55,931 nucleotides of DNA from Butyricicoccus pullicaecorum (GCA_018365995.1 JAGZIY010000022.1:1-55931); one strand, 5' to 3'. Shown: positions 32,919 through 41,997, numbered from the stretch's first letter. A program made the numbers and translations. Notes: generated from the sequence alone by a model not told the origin.

Positions 32919-34379
32919 TCAGGTTCCGTCCTCCCGGTCGCTCCTGCGGTAGCGGCGGGGGAGATGGTACCGGCTCAGCTTGCGGATGAGGGTGGACACG
33001 CTGATGCCCAGCCCGGCGGCGATCTCGCTGAGGGTGCGCTCCTCGTCCAGATGGCTGAGCAGCACACTGGCCTCCAGCCGCTCCATGGTCTCCTTCAGGG
33101 TGTGGGCGCTGTCCAGGTTCACCGTCGGCTCGGACGCTCCGGCCAGCTCCCGGGGCAGATAGTCCACGGTGAGCACGTCTCCGGGACAAAAGACATACAT
33201 CCGCTCCACCACGTTGTTCAGCTCCCGTACATTGCCCGGCCAGGCGTAGTTGGTAAAGAGGCGCTGTACCCGTACGTCCAGCACCTTGCGCCCCCCGTTG
33301 GTGTGAGCCAGCCGCTCCAAAGCGTGGGCCGCCAGGGGAATGATGTCCTCCTTCCGCTCCCGCAGGGGCGGGATGTGCACCGGGATCACGTTGAGCCGGT
33401 AGTACAGGTCCTGACGGAAGCGGCCAGCGGCCACCTCCTCCTTCAGATCCCGGTTGGTGGCGGCGATGATGCGGGCGTTCATGGGCAGCGCCTTGACGCC
33501 CCCCAGCCGGAAGAAGGTCCGGTCCTGGAGCACGGTAAGCAGCTTTACCTGGAGCTGAAGGGGAAGCTCTCCGATCTCGTCCAGGAACACGGTGCCCCCG
33601 TCGCCCAGCTCAAAGATGCCCGGCTTGCCGTGCTTGTTGGCTCCGGTGAAGGCTCCCGCCTCGTAGCCGAAGAGTTCCGACTCCAGCAGATTGTCCGGGA
33701 TGGCTCCGCAGGAGATCTTTATAAAGGGTTTGTCCGGGCCGGAGAACTTGTGAACCATGCGGCAGAACACGTCCTTGCCCACCCCCGACTCACCGGTGAT
33801 GAGGACGGTGGACTGGACGCTGCCGATGCGGTAGGCCAGCTCCGCCAGCCCCCGCATCTGTCGGCTTTCCCCCACAATGTCGCAATCTTTCAACATCACC
33901 TGCAGCTCCTCCAGACGCTGGTGGAGCTTCTGGCTGGCCTCCTCGTGCTGCTTGACCACCTCGTCGTAGCGCAGGTAGCTCAGCTCCAGTTCCCGCCGCA
34001 GCTCGGTCAGGTCGGTCATGTCCCGCAGGTTGGCCACGATGCCCCGGAAGGTGTCCGTCCCCTTTTCGTAGAAGGGGAGGACCGTGACCATGATCTCCTG
34101 ATTGGTGTCCGCCCGGTAGCGCACCAGCTCTGTGATGGGTTGCCTTGTCTCGAACACTTTGATGGACATCCGGGCAAGAGGACGGCCAATTTGGATCAAT
34201 TCAAAAATGTTTCGGCCCAAAATACTCTCTTCAGAGAATCCGGTCATCTCGCAGTAGGCCCGATTCACATAGGCGATGGTTCCCGTCTCATCGGTATATG
34301 TGAAGCCGTCGTAGGAGGTGTCCAGGATCTGGTCCAGCACGCCGCTCTCCACCAGCCGGTCAAATTGGGATTTATCCAT
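32919..34379 (-). CDS. Sigma-54-dependent transcriptional activator (PAS-AAA+-Fis)
   Basis: This 486-residue enhancer-binding protein has a PAS sensor (about 14-115, SYDGFTYTDETGTIAYVN), a coiled coil (125-165), an AAA+ domain and a Fis-type helix-turn-helix (about 445-480, LSEIAAGLGISVSTLIRKL). The AAA+ part has Walker A GESGVGKD (196-203), the sigma-54-contacting GAFTGA loop (242-247), Walker B TVFLDE (263-268) and RFRQDLYYRLNVIPVHIPPL. No receiver domain is present, so the PAS domain probably senses a ligand directly. It should switch on the transporter and its own gene through the -24/-12 sites found at 31307 and 34447. A GGAGGA lies before the start. Confidence 0.93.
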   Translation of the reverse strand: MDKSQFDRLVESGVLDQILDTSYDGFTYTDETGTIAYVNRAYCEMTGFSEESILGRNIFELIQIGRPLARMSIKVFETRQPITELVRYRADTNQEIMVTVLPFYEKGTDTFRGIVANLRDMTDLTELRRELELSYLRYDEVVKQHEEASQKLHQRLEELQVMLKDCDIVGESRQMRGLAELAYRIGSVQSTVLITGESGVGKDVFCRMVHKFSGPDKPFIKISCGAIPDNLLESELFGYEAGAFTGANKHGKPGIFELGDGGTVFLDEIGELPLQLQVKLLTVLQDRTFFRLGGVKALPMNARIIAATNRDLKEEVAAGRFRQDLYYRLNVIPVHIPPLRERKEDIIPLAAHALERLAHTNGGRKVLDVRVQRLFTNYAWPGNVRELNNVVERMYVFCPGDVLTVDYLPRELAGASEPTVNLDSAHTLKETMERLEASVLLSHLDEERTLSEIAAGLGISVSTLIRKLSRYHLPRRYRRSDREDGT

Positions 34380-34431
34380 ACCGCGCTTCCTCCTTGTTTC
34401 TGTGGCGTCTGTCAGGTTCTTATTGTATCAC

Positions 34432-34447
34432 TGCAAATTCAGTGCCA
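34432..34447 (-). promoter_or_regulatory. Sigma-54 (-24/-12) promoter of the activator gene
   Basis: Read on the reverse strand, TGGCACTGAATTTGCA is a perfect match to TGGCAC-N5-TTGCA. It lies about 55 bases upstream of the activator ATG (34379), which implies autoactivation. The paired half-sites at 34517-34560 lie 70-110 bases further upstream, a normal enhancer distance. Confidence 0.85.
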
Positions 34448-34516
34448 ACTCCCAGCATGCCCGAAAACCCGCCTGTCTTGCGGCCGGCGGAGAAAAACAC
34501 CGGATGTAAATATTCA

Positions 34517-34560
34517 GTTCTGCCCATTTGTGTTTGCATGAATGGGCGAATATGCCCATT
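34517..34560. promoter_or_regulatory. Candidate activator binding sites between regulator and dehydratase genes
   Basis: GTTCTGCCCATT (34517-34528) is identical to the site upstream of the transporter promoter. It is followed by a palindrome, AATGGGC (34541-34547) and GCCCATT (34554-34560). All three half-sites share GCCCATT. I did not find a convincing -24/-12 or sigma-A promoter directly before the dehydratase gene. Confidence 0.6.
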
Positions 34561-34582
34561 TAAGTTTAAGGAGGGGATCACG

Positions 34583-36298
34583 ATGAAAGACCCCATACCC
34601 CCGCTGACCAGCCTGGACCGGATCTCCAACCAGGTGATCTGGAAGGGGTGCGGCTACAGCGATGACGACATGGACCGGCCCATCATCGGCATCGCCAACG
34701 CCATGTCCGATATGGTGCCCGGCCATACCGTTCTGGACCAGGTGGCCCGGCAGGTAAAGTACGGCATCTACCGGGCGGGAGGCACGCCGGCGGAGTTTGG
34801 CACCATCGCCTGTTGCGACGGACTGGCGGGCGGCCACAGCGGCAACAACTATGTGCTGCCTTCCCGTGACAACATCGCCGACAGCATTGAGATCATTGCC
34901 CGGGCCCACCGGCTGGACGGCCTGGTGCTGCTGGGCAGCTGTGACAAGATCGTGCCCGGCATGCTGATGGCCGCCGCCCGGCTGGACCTGCCCTGCATCT
35001 TCGTGCCCGGTGGTAGCATGTTCTCCGGCCCCGGCTACGCCGATCAGGAGACCTCGGACACCACCAGCGTCAGCGAGGCCATGGGACGGCTCCAGGTGGG
35101 GGAGATGGACGAGGCGGGGGTGCGGCGGCTGGGCCATGTGTGCGCCCCCACCTGCGGCTCCTGCCAGTTCATGGGCACCGCCAACAGCATGTGCTGCCTG
35201 GCCGAGGCTCTGGGCATGACCTTGCCGGGCGGAGCGGCGATCCCTGCCGTGTTCAATGAGCGGCTGCGCTGCGCCCTGCGCAGCGGCCAGCAGATCGTGG
35301 ACATGGTGCACCGGGGCATCACACCCCGGAAGATCATGACCTGGGAGGCTCTGGAGAACGCCATCATGCTGATGATGGCGGTGGGGGGCTCCAGCAACAC
35401 CGTCATCCACAGCTGCGCCCTAGCCCACGAGCTGGGCTTTGACACAAAGGACGTGCTGGACGCCTTTGACCGGTTCAGCGAGACCATCCCCCTGCTGGTG
35501 AAGATTAACCCCGCCACCCACCGGTACGACGCGGTGGACTTCTACTATGCCGGCGGGGTGACCCAGGTGCTGCGGCAGTTGGGAGAAAAACTCCACCGGG
35601 AGGCCCTCACCGTTACCGGGCGCACCATCGGGGAGGAGGTGGACGCCTATCGCAGTCCCTATCTGCCCAACGATGAGCTGATCCGTCCTCTGGACCGGCC
35701 CCACAGCACCCTGGGCGGGCTGGCCATCCTCCGGGGCAATCTGGCCCCGGACACCGGCGTATCCAAGCCTGCCGCCATCCATCCGGACGTGCGCCGCTTT
35801 ACCGGCAAGGCCATCTGCTTTGACTCGGAGGACGCCTGCGTGGAGGCCATTGAGGCCCGGAGGGTCCACCCCGGCCATGTGGTGGTCATCCGCTACGAGG
35901 GCCCCAGGGGAGGACCGGGCATGAAGGAGCTGTACAAGCCCATGAAGACCCTCTACGGCCAGGGCTTGGCCCGGTCCACCGCCGTCATCACCGACGGACG
36001 CTTCTCGGGCACCAACAACGGCTGCTTTGTAGGGCACATCTCCCCGGAGGCCGCCGCCGGCGGACCTCTGGCGCTGGTGGAGGACGGAGACGAGATCACC
36101 ATCGACGTGGAACAGAAGACCCTGGAGCTCCATGTCAGCGAGGAGGAGATGGCCCGCCGCCGGGCGGCGTGGCGTTATCAGCCTCCCAGGCTGATAGGCT
36201 ATCTGGCCCGCTACGCGGCCATGGTCAGCTCTGCCGACCGGGGCGGCATCCTTATCCCCGGAGAGACAGGAGGAATGGAACATGAAACCGCTGAATGA
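34583..36298 (+). CDS. IlvD/Edd-family dehydratase (sugar-acid or dihydroxy-acid dehydratase)
   Basis: This 571-residue iron-sulphur enzyme removes water from a 2,3-dihydroxy acid to give a 2-keto acid. The three cysteine blocks of the family are present: ACCDGLAGGHSGNNYVLPSR, GSCDKIVPGMLMA and CAPTCGSCQFMGTANSM. VGGSSNTVIH, ITDGRFSGTNNG and VGHISPEAAAGGPLA follow. The neighbours (VOC protein, HIBADH-type dehydrogenase, sigma-54 activator, carboxylate transporter) and the absence of any ilv gene argue for catabolism of a sugar acid or similar hydroxy acid rather than valine synthesis. The start at 34583 follows AAGGAGGGG. It overlaps the next gene by 17 bases. Confidence 0.92.
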   Translation: MKDPIPPLTSLDRISNQVIWKGCGYSDDDMDRPIIGIANAMSDMVPGHTVLDQVARQVKYGIYRAGGTPAEFGTIACCDGLAGGHSGNNYVLPSRDNIADSIEIIARAHRLDGLVLLGSCDKIVPGMLMAAARLDLPCIFVPGGSMFSGPGYADQETSDTTSVSEAMGRLQVGEMDEAGVRRLGHVCAPTCGSCQFMGTANSMCCLAEALGMTLPGGAAIPAVFNERLRCALRSGQQIVDMVHRGITPRKIMTWEALENAIMLMMAVGGSSNTVIHSCALAHELGFDTKDVLDAFDRFSETIPLLVKINPATHRYDAVDFYYAGGVTQVLRQLGEKLHREALTVTGRTIGEEVDAYRSPYLPNDELIRPLDRPHSTLGGLAILRGNLAPDTGVSKPAAIHPDVRRFTGKAICFDSEDACVEAIEARRVHPGHVVVIRYEGPRGGPGMKELYKPMKTLYGQGLARSTAVITDGRFSGTNNGCFVGHISPEAAAGGPLALVEDGDEITIDVEQKTLELHVSEEEMARRRAAWRYQPPRLIGYLARYAAMVSSADRGGILIPGETGGMEHETAE

Positions 36299-36779
36299 AT
36301 ACGGCATTGATCACGTGGGCTTCATCGTGCCCGACCTGGAGGAGGCGGTGCGCCATGTGGAGGAACAATACGGCGTCAAAAGCGTGGTGCGCATGTCGCC
36401 CTACCTCCAGCACGCCTGGACCAGGGGCGTGGACCACCCCCAGCAGTGCAAGTGCGCCATGGTCACCCTGGCCGACCACTCCTGCAAGCTGGAATTTCTG
36501 GAGCCGGTGACCGAGGGGGGCTACCACTGGGACTACATCCAGGCCGGAGGCAGAGGCATCAACCACATCTGCTTCAAGGTCCACGACTTTGACCACTGGC
36601 AGGAGCACTTCCGGGCCCTGGGTCACAACCTGTTCTTCGGCTATGAGGACGAGGACCAGGAGAACGGCTACCGCCGCTGCCTGTATGCCAGGGATCCGGT
36701 GCTGGACATGGTGTATGAGATCAAGGAGATCAACCGCTACCGCGACGCCAACGGCGTGCTGGAGGAGGGAAAGGGATGA
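36282..36779 (+). CDS. VOC-superfamily (glyoxalase-fold) protein
   Basis: This 165-residue protein has two beta-alpha-beta-beta-beta modules. Probable metal ligands are the His in GIDHVGFIVPDLEEAV, the Glu in LEFLEP, the His in GINHICFKVHDF and the Glu in MVYEIKE, the usual four positions of vicinal oxygen chelate enzymes. It is closest in style to methylmalonyl-CoA epimerase and lactoylglutathione lyase relatives. Within this operon it could be an epimerase or lyase on the dehydratase substrate or product; that is inference. A GGAGG precedes the ATG, which lies inside the end of the dehydratase gene, and its stop overlaps the next start. Confidence 0.85.
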   Translation: MKPLNEYGIDHVGFIVPDLEEAVRHVEEQYGVKSVVRMSPYLQHAWTRGVDHPQQCKCAMVTLADHSCKLEFLEPVTEGGYHWDYIQAGGRGINHICFKVHDFDHWQEHFRALGHNLFFGYEDEDQENGYRRCLYARDPVLDMVYEIKEINRYRDANGVLEEGKG

Positions 36780-37645
36780 AGAGGATCGGATTCATCGGCC
36801 TGGGCTCCATGGGCCTGAGCATGGCACTCAACCTGCGGAAAGCCGGCTTTGAGGTGATGGGCTTCAACCGCACACGGGAGAAGGAGGCACCTCTGCTCCA
36901 GGCCGGAGGCCTGCCCGCTAAAAGCCTGAAGGCGGTGGGGGAGCAGTGTGAGGTGCTGGTACTCTGCCTACCCACCGACGGGGTGGTGCGGGAGATGATG
37001 CTGGGTGAGGGGGGCGCCCTTACCGGAAACACCCGGGTCCGCTGGGTGGTGGATTGCAGCACCATCGACGTCACCGCCGCCAGGCAGCTGGGGGCCGACC
37101 TACTGGAGCGGGGGGTGTGGTATTTTGATTCCCCGGTGAGCGGCGGACCTCAGGGGGCCAGAGACGGCACCCTCACCATCATGGTGGGAGGTGACCAGGC
37201 CCAAATGGAGGAGATCCTGCCGGTGTACCAGGTTATGGGCCGCAACATCGTCCACGTGGGGCCCAACGGATCCGCCCAGCAGTTCAAGCTCATCAACCAG
37301 ATCCTTACCTGGGTGAATCACGCCGTCATCTGCGAGGCGGCGGCCCTGGCCAAGCGGGCAGGGCTGGACGAGGACAAACTGTACGACTGCCTCATGACCT
37401 CCTACGGCTACAGCAAGGTGCTGGAGGTAACCTACAAAGGCCACATCCAGCCCCTGAACTTTGAAAACCCCACCGGTATGAAGATGATGTGCAAGGACCT
37501 GACCCTGGCCCAGCACTTTGCCCACGATTACGGCGCCCAACTACCCATGACTGACAAGGCCATGGAGCTATATCAAAAGGCGCTGGATGACGGATACGAC
37601 GGCTGCGATCAATGCGTAATCCTCAAGCAACTGTTGCAGGCATAG
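36776..37645 (+). CDS. 3-hydroxyisobutyrate dehydrogenase-family oxidoreductase
   Basis: This 289-residue beta-hydroxyacid dehydrogenase has the NAD(P) motif GFIGLGSMGLSMALNL, the hinge DCSTIDVTAARQL, the substrate-binding FDSPVSGGPQGARDGTL and the catalytic-lysine helix QFKLINQIL. Family members reduce tartronate semialdehyde or succinic semialdehyde, or oxidise 3-hydroxyisobutyrate and sugar acids. In this operon it probably acts on a hydroxy acid or semialdehyde of the dehydratase pathway. The start overlaps the VOC stop (ATGA). Confidence 0.92.
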   Translation: MKRIGFIGLGSMGLSMALNLRKAGFEVMGFNRTREKEAPLLQAGGLPAKSLKAVGEQCEVLVLCLPTDGVVREMMLGEGGALTGNTRVRWVVDCSTIDVTAARQLGADLLERGVWYFDSPVSGGPQGARDGTLTIMVGGDQAQMEEILPVYQVMGRNIVHVGPNGSAQQFKLINQILTWVNHAVICEAAALAKRAGLDEDKLYDCLMTSYGYSKVLEVTYKGHIQPLNFENPTGMKMMCKDLTLAQHFAHDYGAQLPMTDKAMELYQKALDDGYDGCDQCVILKQLLQA

Positions 37646-37708
37646 TGGATTGTCGAACTGAGTGCAACAGGAGTTGAGCCAGAAGCCCTATGATTCCTGA
37701 GCAGGGAC

Positions 37709-37741
37709 AAGCGGGCTTGCCAATGGCAGGTCCGCTTTTAC
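37709..37741 (+). terminator. Terminator of the dehydratase operon
   Basis: AAGCGG-G-CTTGCC pairs with GGCAGG-T-CCGCTT, followed by TTA. It is nested inside a wider inverted repeat, CTATGATTCC (about 37689) with GGAATCATAG (about 37751). It lies 64 bases after the last stop of the operon. Confidence 0.7.
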
Positions 37742-37955
37742 TTGCGTAAATAGGAATCATAGTACCTCGGTATGGGAAACCAAGGAAGTTTTGTCCCTTG
37801 CCGTCTACCCACCCAATCTTGTAATATTATGGAAATATTTATGAAAGGTGTTTTTATGCAAACACAGAAATTTTCTTGCGCAACATCTTTAGTGCAACTC
37901 GTCCCAATATCCGCCCCCTTGTTCTTGCTCTAAACATTACCAAGAATCTCTTATT
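37742..37955. other. AT-rich gap with no clear gene
   Basis: A 25-codon frame beginning at ATG 37857 (MQTQKFSCAT) has a GAAAGGTG upstream, but it shows nothing recognisable. I see no other content in this gap before the IS66 end at 37956. Confidence 0.3.
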
Positions 37956-38423
37956 GTAAGCGTAAAACAAGCGGCCGGGTATACAGATAGGATAAAATAG
38001 TCTTAAGAAATCCTGAGAAAACTCAGGATTTCTCAAGACTATTTTGTCGTAAGGAAGCCATCTGGATGGGTGCGTGGGAAATGAAACGGCAGGCGGCGTT
38101 GGTGGGATGGGCAAAACGAGTACGGGAGTGCCGGAGCAGTAGGATGTCGGTCACAATGTAGTGTGAGGAGCAGGGGATAGAGCGGTAGACCTATTATCGG
38201 TGGGAACGAGAAGTGCTGAAGATGGCAGGAGAAAACAGGCTCCCGGAGGCAAAGGCAGAATTTGCGCAGCTCATCCCAGCGAAAATGGAGGAGGACTCGG
38301 GTGCAAAGATAGGTGTCCGAGTAAGGCAGGCAACGGTGGATATCTATCCTGGGGCGGATCTGGAGATGGTAGCGGCGTTGTATAGGGTATTATGTCATGT
38401 TGAATGATTTTCCTGGAGCGGAA
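37956..38423 (+). mobile_element. Left-end remnant of an IS66-family element
   Basis: GTAAGCGTAAAA (37956-37967) is the same IS66-type terminus as at 24253 and 29392. It is followed by a long perfect hairpin (about 37994-38044), a decayed tnpA and the first nine codons of tnpB (MLNDFPGAE, from ATG 38397). tnpB then stops matching at about 38424, where a LamG-type sequence on the other strand begins. The tnpB remainder, tnpC and the right end are missing. Confidence 0.75.
38081..38407 (+). pseudogene. IS66 accessory protein TnpA, decayed
   Basis: The frame reads MKRQAALVGWAKRVRECRSS, then SVTM-stop-CEEQGIER-stop-TYYRWEREVLKMA. This is the helix-turn-helix region of IS66 TnpA with two internal TAG codons where tryptophan and lysine or glutamine are usual. 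It closes with the typical TVDIYPGADLEMVAALYRVL and a TGA overlapping the tnpB start. It is non-functional. Confidence 0.8.
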
Positions 38424-38899
38424 GTCTCAAAGTCAAACCAGCGGATGGGTGTGGGCGCGCCAACGCTGCCTCGCTTAACCTGATCTACCTCCACTTCGGA
38501 AAGCTGCTTGTCAAAGAACTGCACTCCCCTTAAGTAGCCCTCCATCCCAGGGCAGAACAGGATATCTCCCCATAGCCTTGCTGGTGTTTTTTGAAAGACA
38601 GAATATACTTGGGTCTGCATTCCGTTGATATAGAAGAATATCTGTCCTTGGTTGTTGTAGGTGATGGCTACATGGTTCCATTCATGGCGGAGGATAGGAT
38701 ATCGGTCAACGTAACAGATCAGGTCTGTGTAGCCTTTGAGCCAGAACACCAGTCGGTCATCCATTAAATCCAGCGAGAGTGCATCCATACCATCCAGCAG
38801 TCGCGCATTGGGGTTATCCAGCCAAAACCAGAGCGCCAGAGAAAAGTCTTGGCTTCCATTCGGACGGAAGCCCCAAATTGCAGCTCGAATAGCGGGCAA
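38390..38899 (-). pseudogene. LamG/concanavalin-like lectin domain fragment
   Basis: The reverse strand encodes a LamG-type jelly roll: QDFSLALWFWLDN, LILRHEWNHVA-like and ITYNNQGQIFFYINGM strands, then LRGVQFFDKQLSEVEVDQV, the standard closing motif. There is no signal peptide. The only in-frame start is a TTG, and the frame is open for about 16 codons before it. The last residues (APGKSFNMT) are the antisense of IS66 tnpB, so the gene lost its native end at about 38424. It is the leftover of a larger surface or glycan-binding protein. Confidence 0.65.
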
Positions 38900-38950
38900 A
38901 ACTCTCTCGACGCAGATAGAGCGCGGTATATTGAGGGGAATAGTGATAAC

Positions 38951-39370
38951 TCATAGCAATTATCATCATCTATATTATGTTTTGTTTAAGATAGTTGCTT
39001 GTGATTCGCAATACTCTTAATTAGAGTAAGGGATAGGACTAATCTTAGCCTATCTACCCAGTGCTCAATAGGGCCTTAATAGGAGCATTCCCTGTAGGAT
39101 GTTGACCAGGATCCAACCAATGATACTAGGACGTACTTGGGGTTGCACCATTACGAATGGGTTCACCAAATTGGGTCTTGTGATTATATTCGGGGGGCTC
39201 TAGTTGGTGTCTTGGCTGGTGTTAAGGTGAATAGAACGGAACTTATATATACAGAAGATAGTATAATTTTATACTAGACTACAAATTCTGTCAATTGAAG
39301 TCTTGCTTTGGGATATAGATGGAATGAAAAAGGAAAACGTTAATTCCGTCGAATAGTATAGATTTCTGCG
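38951..39370. other. AT-rich non-coding stretch with a perfect palindrome
   Basis: I find no gene here. TAGTATAATTTTATACTA (39259-39276) is a perfect 18-base palindrome about 115 bases upstream of the promoter of the next gene and could be an operator or a small terminator. The rest looks like decayed sequence. Confidence 0.35.
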
Positions 39371-39399
39371 TGGACTTAGCCGCTAAAATGTGGTATAAT
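39371..39399 (+). promoter_or_regulatory. Sigma-A promoter of the second Wzy-like gene
   Basis: TATAAT (39394-39399) preceded by TGG gives an extended -10 box. TGGACT (39371-39376) is at 17-base spacing as a partial -35 box. The start codon follows after about 95 bases. Confidence 0.6.
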
Positions 39400-39492
39400 A
39401 TTACACAAAATATAACACCAAATATTATCTGCAGATGCTTCCTGACCTTTGGGATGGCTAATGCGGGAAAATGATGGTACCGGAGGCAAGCC

Positions 39493-41943
39493 ATGTCGAA
39501 AAAATATAAGAAGCAGGGGCAAAAGCCCCTACCGACATCCACACCAATCCTTCCAGAGTTGGATGAGGTGTCTGCACAGGAATCGGTAGCTGTGATACAG
39601 AGTGTACGGATTGACTATAAGCGATTGGGGATAGGGGCAATGTGTGCCCTCTTATTTTTTCTAAGCCTATGTTTTACTGCGCCATCTACGATCAAAGTGG
39701 TGGCTATAACAGGGATAGTGGCGGCAATTTTTGCAATCTTTTTTCGCTTCTCGCAGTTTTGCAGTCGTATAACAATCCCATTTTTGATACTATTCGCCTG
39801 GGTTTTGATGAATGGAATCTCCACACTTTACGCTACGTCAGGTAAATTTGCTCTTTCTGAATTTCTTAAAGTCTTGATTTCATTCTGCGGTGCTGTCCTA
39901 ATTCTCTCCTTCTCAAATGGCAGTGGACAATCTCTGGGGCGTGGTGCAGCTACTATGCTGGAGGGTGGTATAGCCCTAGTGGCTCTTATTAGCATCGATT
40001 TGCTCTCCACCCGCCTGTTAAGTACTCCGGTGCTTGGGCTTCTAGAACTATTTTCGGACGACTATGCCAACCTCATTCCAGTGGAGGTCGGTATCCGTAT
40101 GAACTCTTTATTGGGAAACCCGAACATCTTTGCAGGGTGTGTTGGACTAGGAGTAATTCTTTCGCTCGGACTAGCAGTATCCAGCGAAAGAGTCGGATCG
40201 CGGCGATTCCATTTGGTTTGCCTGTTCCTTAACGCGATGGGCTTTATCTTAGCCTTCAGCATGGGTGCCAGCGGTATGATTATGTTGGCCTTCTTGGTAT
40301 ATTTGCTCTTGGAACGGGGAGAACGTCGGGGGAAGTTGCTTGTATTAATGGTAGAGACGCTGATAGTGTCCATGATCGCGGCCTTCCTCGTTTCTTACTC
40401 ATCCCTGACCGAATGGACGGGGATACAGCCCATTCCATTGCTCTGCGCTGTTGCTGGCTCAGGTTTGCTTTGTCTGCTGGATCAGCTATTAGGACAGCAT
40501 GTGGGACAGCTATTGGGACAACATGGGAAAATGATTCCGCTATTGATTGGCGCTTTAGTTGCATTGATGGCGGTATTTGTCCTGTTGGCACTTCAGCTGA
40601 CTGGACCGGCAACGATTCAGGAGGGGGAAACCCTGCGGCGGTCGGCCTATCCTGATGCCGGAACCTATACACTTTCTATTCGCAGTAATGGCAACCCACA
40701 GGTCACCATTGAGAGCCAGAACCGACAGGATACTATGATGCACACCAGCACAATACTTTACCAAGGTTCAGCAGCGGAGGCATCGTTTACTGTACCAGCG
40801 GATAGCATGGTGGTTTATTTTAACCTCTCAGGTGGACCGCTCTATTTGGAGGAGGTCACATATGAGGGGACGGGAGGCAATGGGAAGTTGCCCTTGGAGT
40901 ACAAGCTTCTGCCTGATTTTATAGCGAATCGCCTCCAGGGGCTCTTTGCCAACCAGAATGCCATTCAGCGGTTGGTATTCTTTGAGGATGGCATGAAGCT
41001 TTTCCGACGGAGCCCGGTGGTCGGCTTGGGTATGGGTGCCTTTGAGAATGGTATTGCCAGTGTGCAGTCCTTCTTTTATGAGACAAAATATGCCCATAAC
41101 CACTATGTCCAATCTTTAGTAGAGACAGGAGTTCTTGGATTGCTCCTTTTTTTGGCGGTTTTAGTGACATCAGGATTGGCGGTGTTATCAAGCTGGCGGC
41201 GCCCCAAGGACGAGTCCCATCCAATGACAGCGGCCTTGGGGGCAGCCTTGGTGTTCATGGCAGGCCACGCCTCTGTAGAGGTCATATTCTCAGCTCACGC
41301 CTACCTCCCTATTGCATTAGGGGTATTGTCCCTCATTAGCTTGTGCTGTGGTGCGTCCCTACGCCTGCACCCAACACGTGAGGTGGTTAGCAAGTGGTTC
41401 AGTGTGCTATTGGCGGCTCTACTGGCAGCCTTTGCGGTTCTTTTGGGGAGCAACATGCGCGCCCAGGCGCTTGTGAATAGATCGCCTACATTTGACAGTC
41501 TAGAGAAGGCTATCCGGCTAGATCGGTTTGAGTGGGCGGATTACATGCTCTCATACGTCTACAGCGCCCAATCTCTGGATAGTTTTAACGAGGATATCCT
41601 CCAGCAGGCGGAGACTTACGCCGCACGGCTATCCCAAGTAGACTCCAACATCATCCCCCTCTACTTAGCGGACTACTACTTCACCATGGAACAGCCTGTG
41701 AGCGGGATGCAGATGCTCCAAAAATATGTCTCCTACGTGGCGGCCAACCCGGAAACCTGGCATTCCGCATTTCAAATGTTGCGAACGTATCAGGAGGATA
41801 CCCAGGAATACCGGGAGGGAATACTTCACTTGGCTCAAATGCTTCAGGATTGGAATACGGTAAATATGGGAACGATCACTCTAACAGAGGATGAACATGT
41901 GGTCCCTTGGCAAAAGAACTCCATCTTGAGGGGTTACACCTAA
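39493..41943 (+). CDS. Wzy / O-antigen ligase-like membrane protein (second paralogue)
   Basis: This 816-residue protein is a clear paralogue of the one at 21705: the same MSKK-rich cytosolic N-terminus, a dozen or so membrane helices, GNPNIFAGCVGLG, SMGASGMIMLAF, the beta-rich outer insert with MMHTSTILYQGSAAEASFTV, then FFEDGMKLFRRSPVVGLGMG, AHNHYVQSLVETGVLG and a helical C-terminal tail. It should polymerise or ligate glycans on the outer face. Codon use is less GC-biased than in the first copy, so the two are diverged and not a recent duplication. CGGAGG lies before the ATG. It is monocistronic, ending at a strong hairpin. Confidence 0.85.
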   Translation: MSKKYKKQGQKPLPTSTPILPELDEVSAQESVAVIQSVRIDYKRLGIGAMCALLFFLSLCFTAPSTIKVVAITGIVAAIFAIFFRFSQFCSRITIPFLILFAWVLMNGISTLYATSGKFALSEFLKVLISFCGAVLILSFSNGSGQSLGRGAATMLEGGIALVALISIDLLSTRLLSTPVLGLLELFSDDYANLIPVEVGIRMNSLLGNPNIFAGCVGLGVILSLGLAVSSERVGSRRFHLVCLFLNAMGFILAFSMGASGMIMLAFLVYLLLERGERRGKLLVLMVETLIVSMIAAFLVSYSSLTEWTGIQPIPLLCAVAGSGLLCLLDQLLGQHVGQLLGQHGKMIPLLIGALVALMAVFVLLALQLTGPATIQEGETLRRSAYPDAGTYTLSIRSNGNPQVTIESQNRQDTMMHTSTILYQGSAAEASFTVPADSMVVYFNLSGGPLYLEEVTYEGTGGNGKLPLEYKLLPDFIANRLQGLFANQNAIQRLVFFEDGMKLFRRSPVVGLGMGAFENGIASVQSFFYETKYAHNHYVQSLVETGVLGLLLFLAVLVTSGLAVLSSWRRPKDESHPMTAALGAALVFMAGHASVEVIFSAHAYLPIALGVLSLISLCCGASLRLHPTREVVSKWFSVLLAALLAAFAVLLGSNMRAQALVNRSPTFDSLEKAIRLDRFEWADYMLSYVYSAQSLDSFNEDILQQAETYAARLSQVDSNIIPLYLADYYFTMEQPVSGMQMLQKYVSYVAANPETWHSAFQMLRTYQEDTQEYREGILHLAQMLQDWNTVNMGTITLTEDEHVVPWQKNSILRGYT

Positions 41944-41997
41944 AAAATTTTCGTAAGGCCGATGCTATCAGCCGAATCGGTTGAAAAGGTAGAAAAA

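Noticed and set aside
34520..34537. Possible -24/-12 promoter before the dehydratase gene (TTTGCA as the -12 part)
   Set aside because: The -24 GG is missing at the required spacing, so it does not qualify as a sigma-54 promoter.
32964..34541. Plus-strand 525-codon frame opposite the sigma-54 activator
   Set aside because: Antisense of a gene with clear AAA+ motifs; no independent coding signs.
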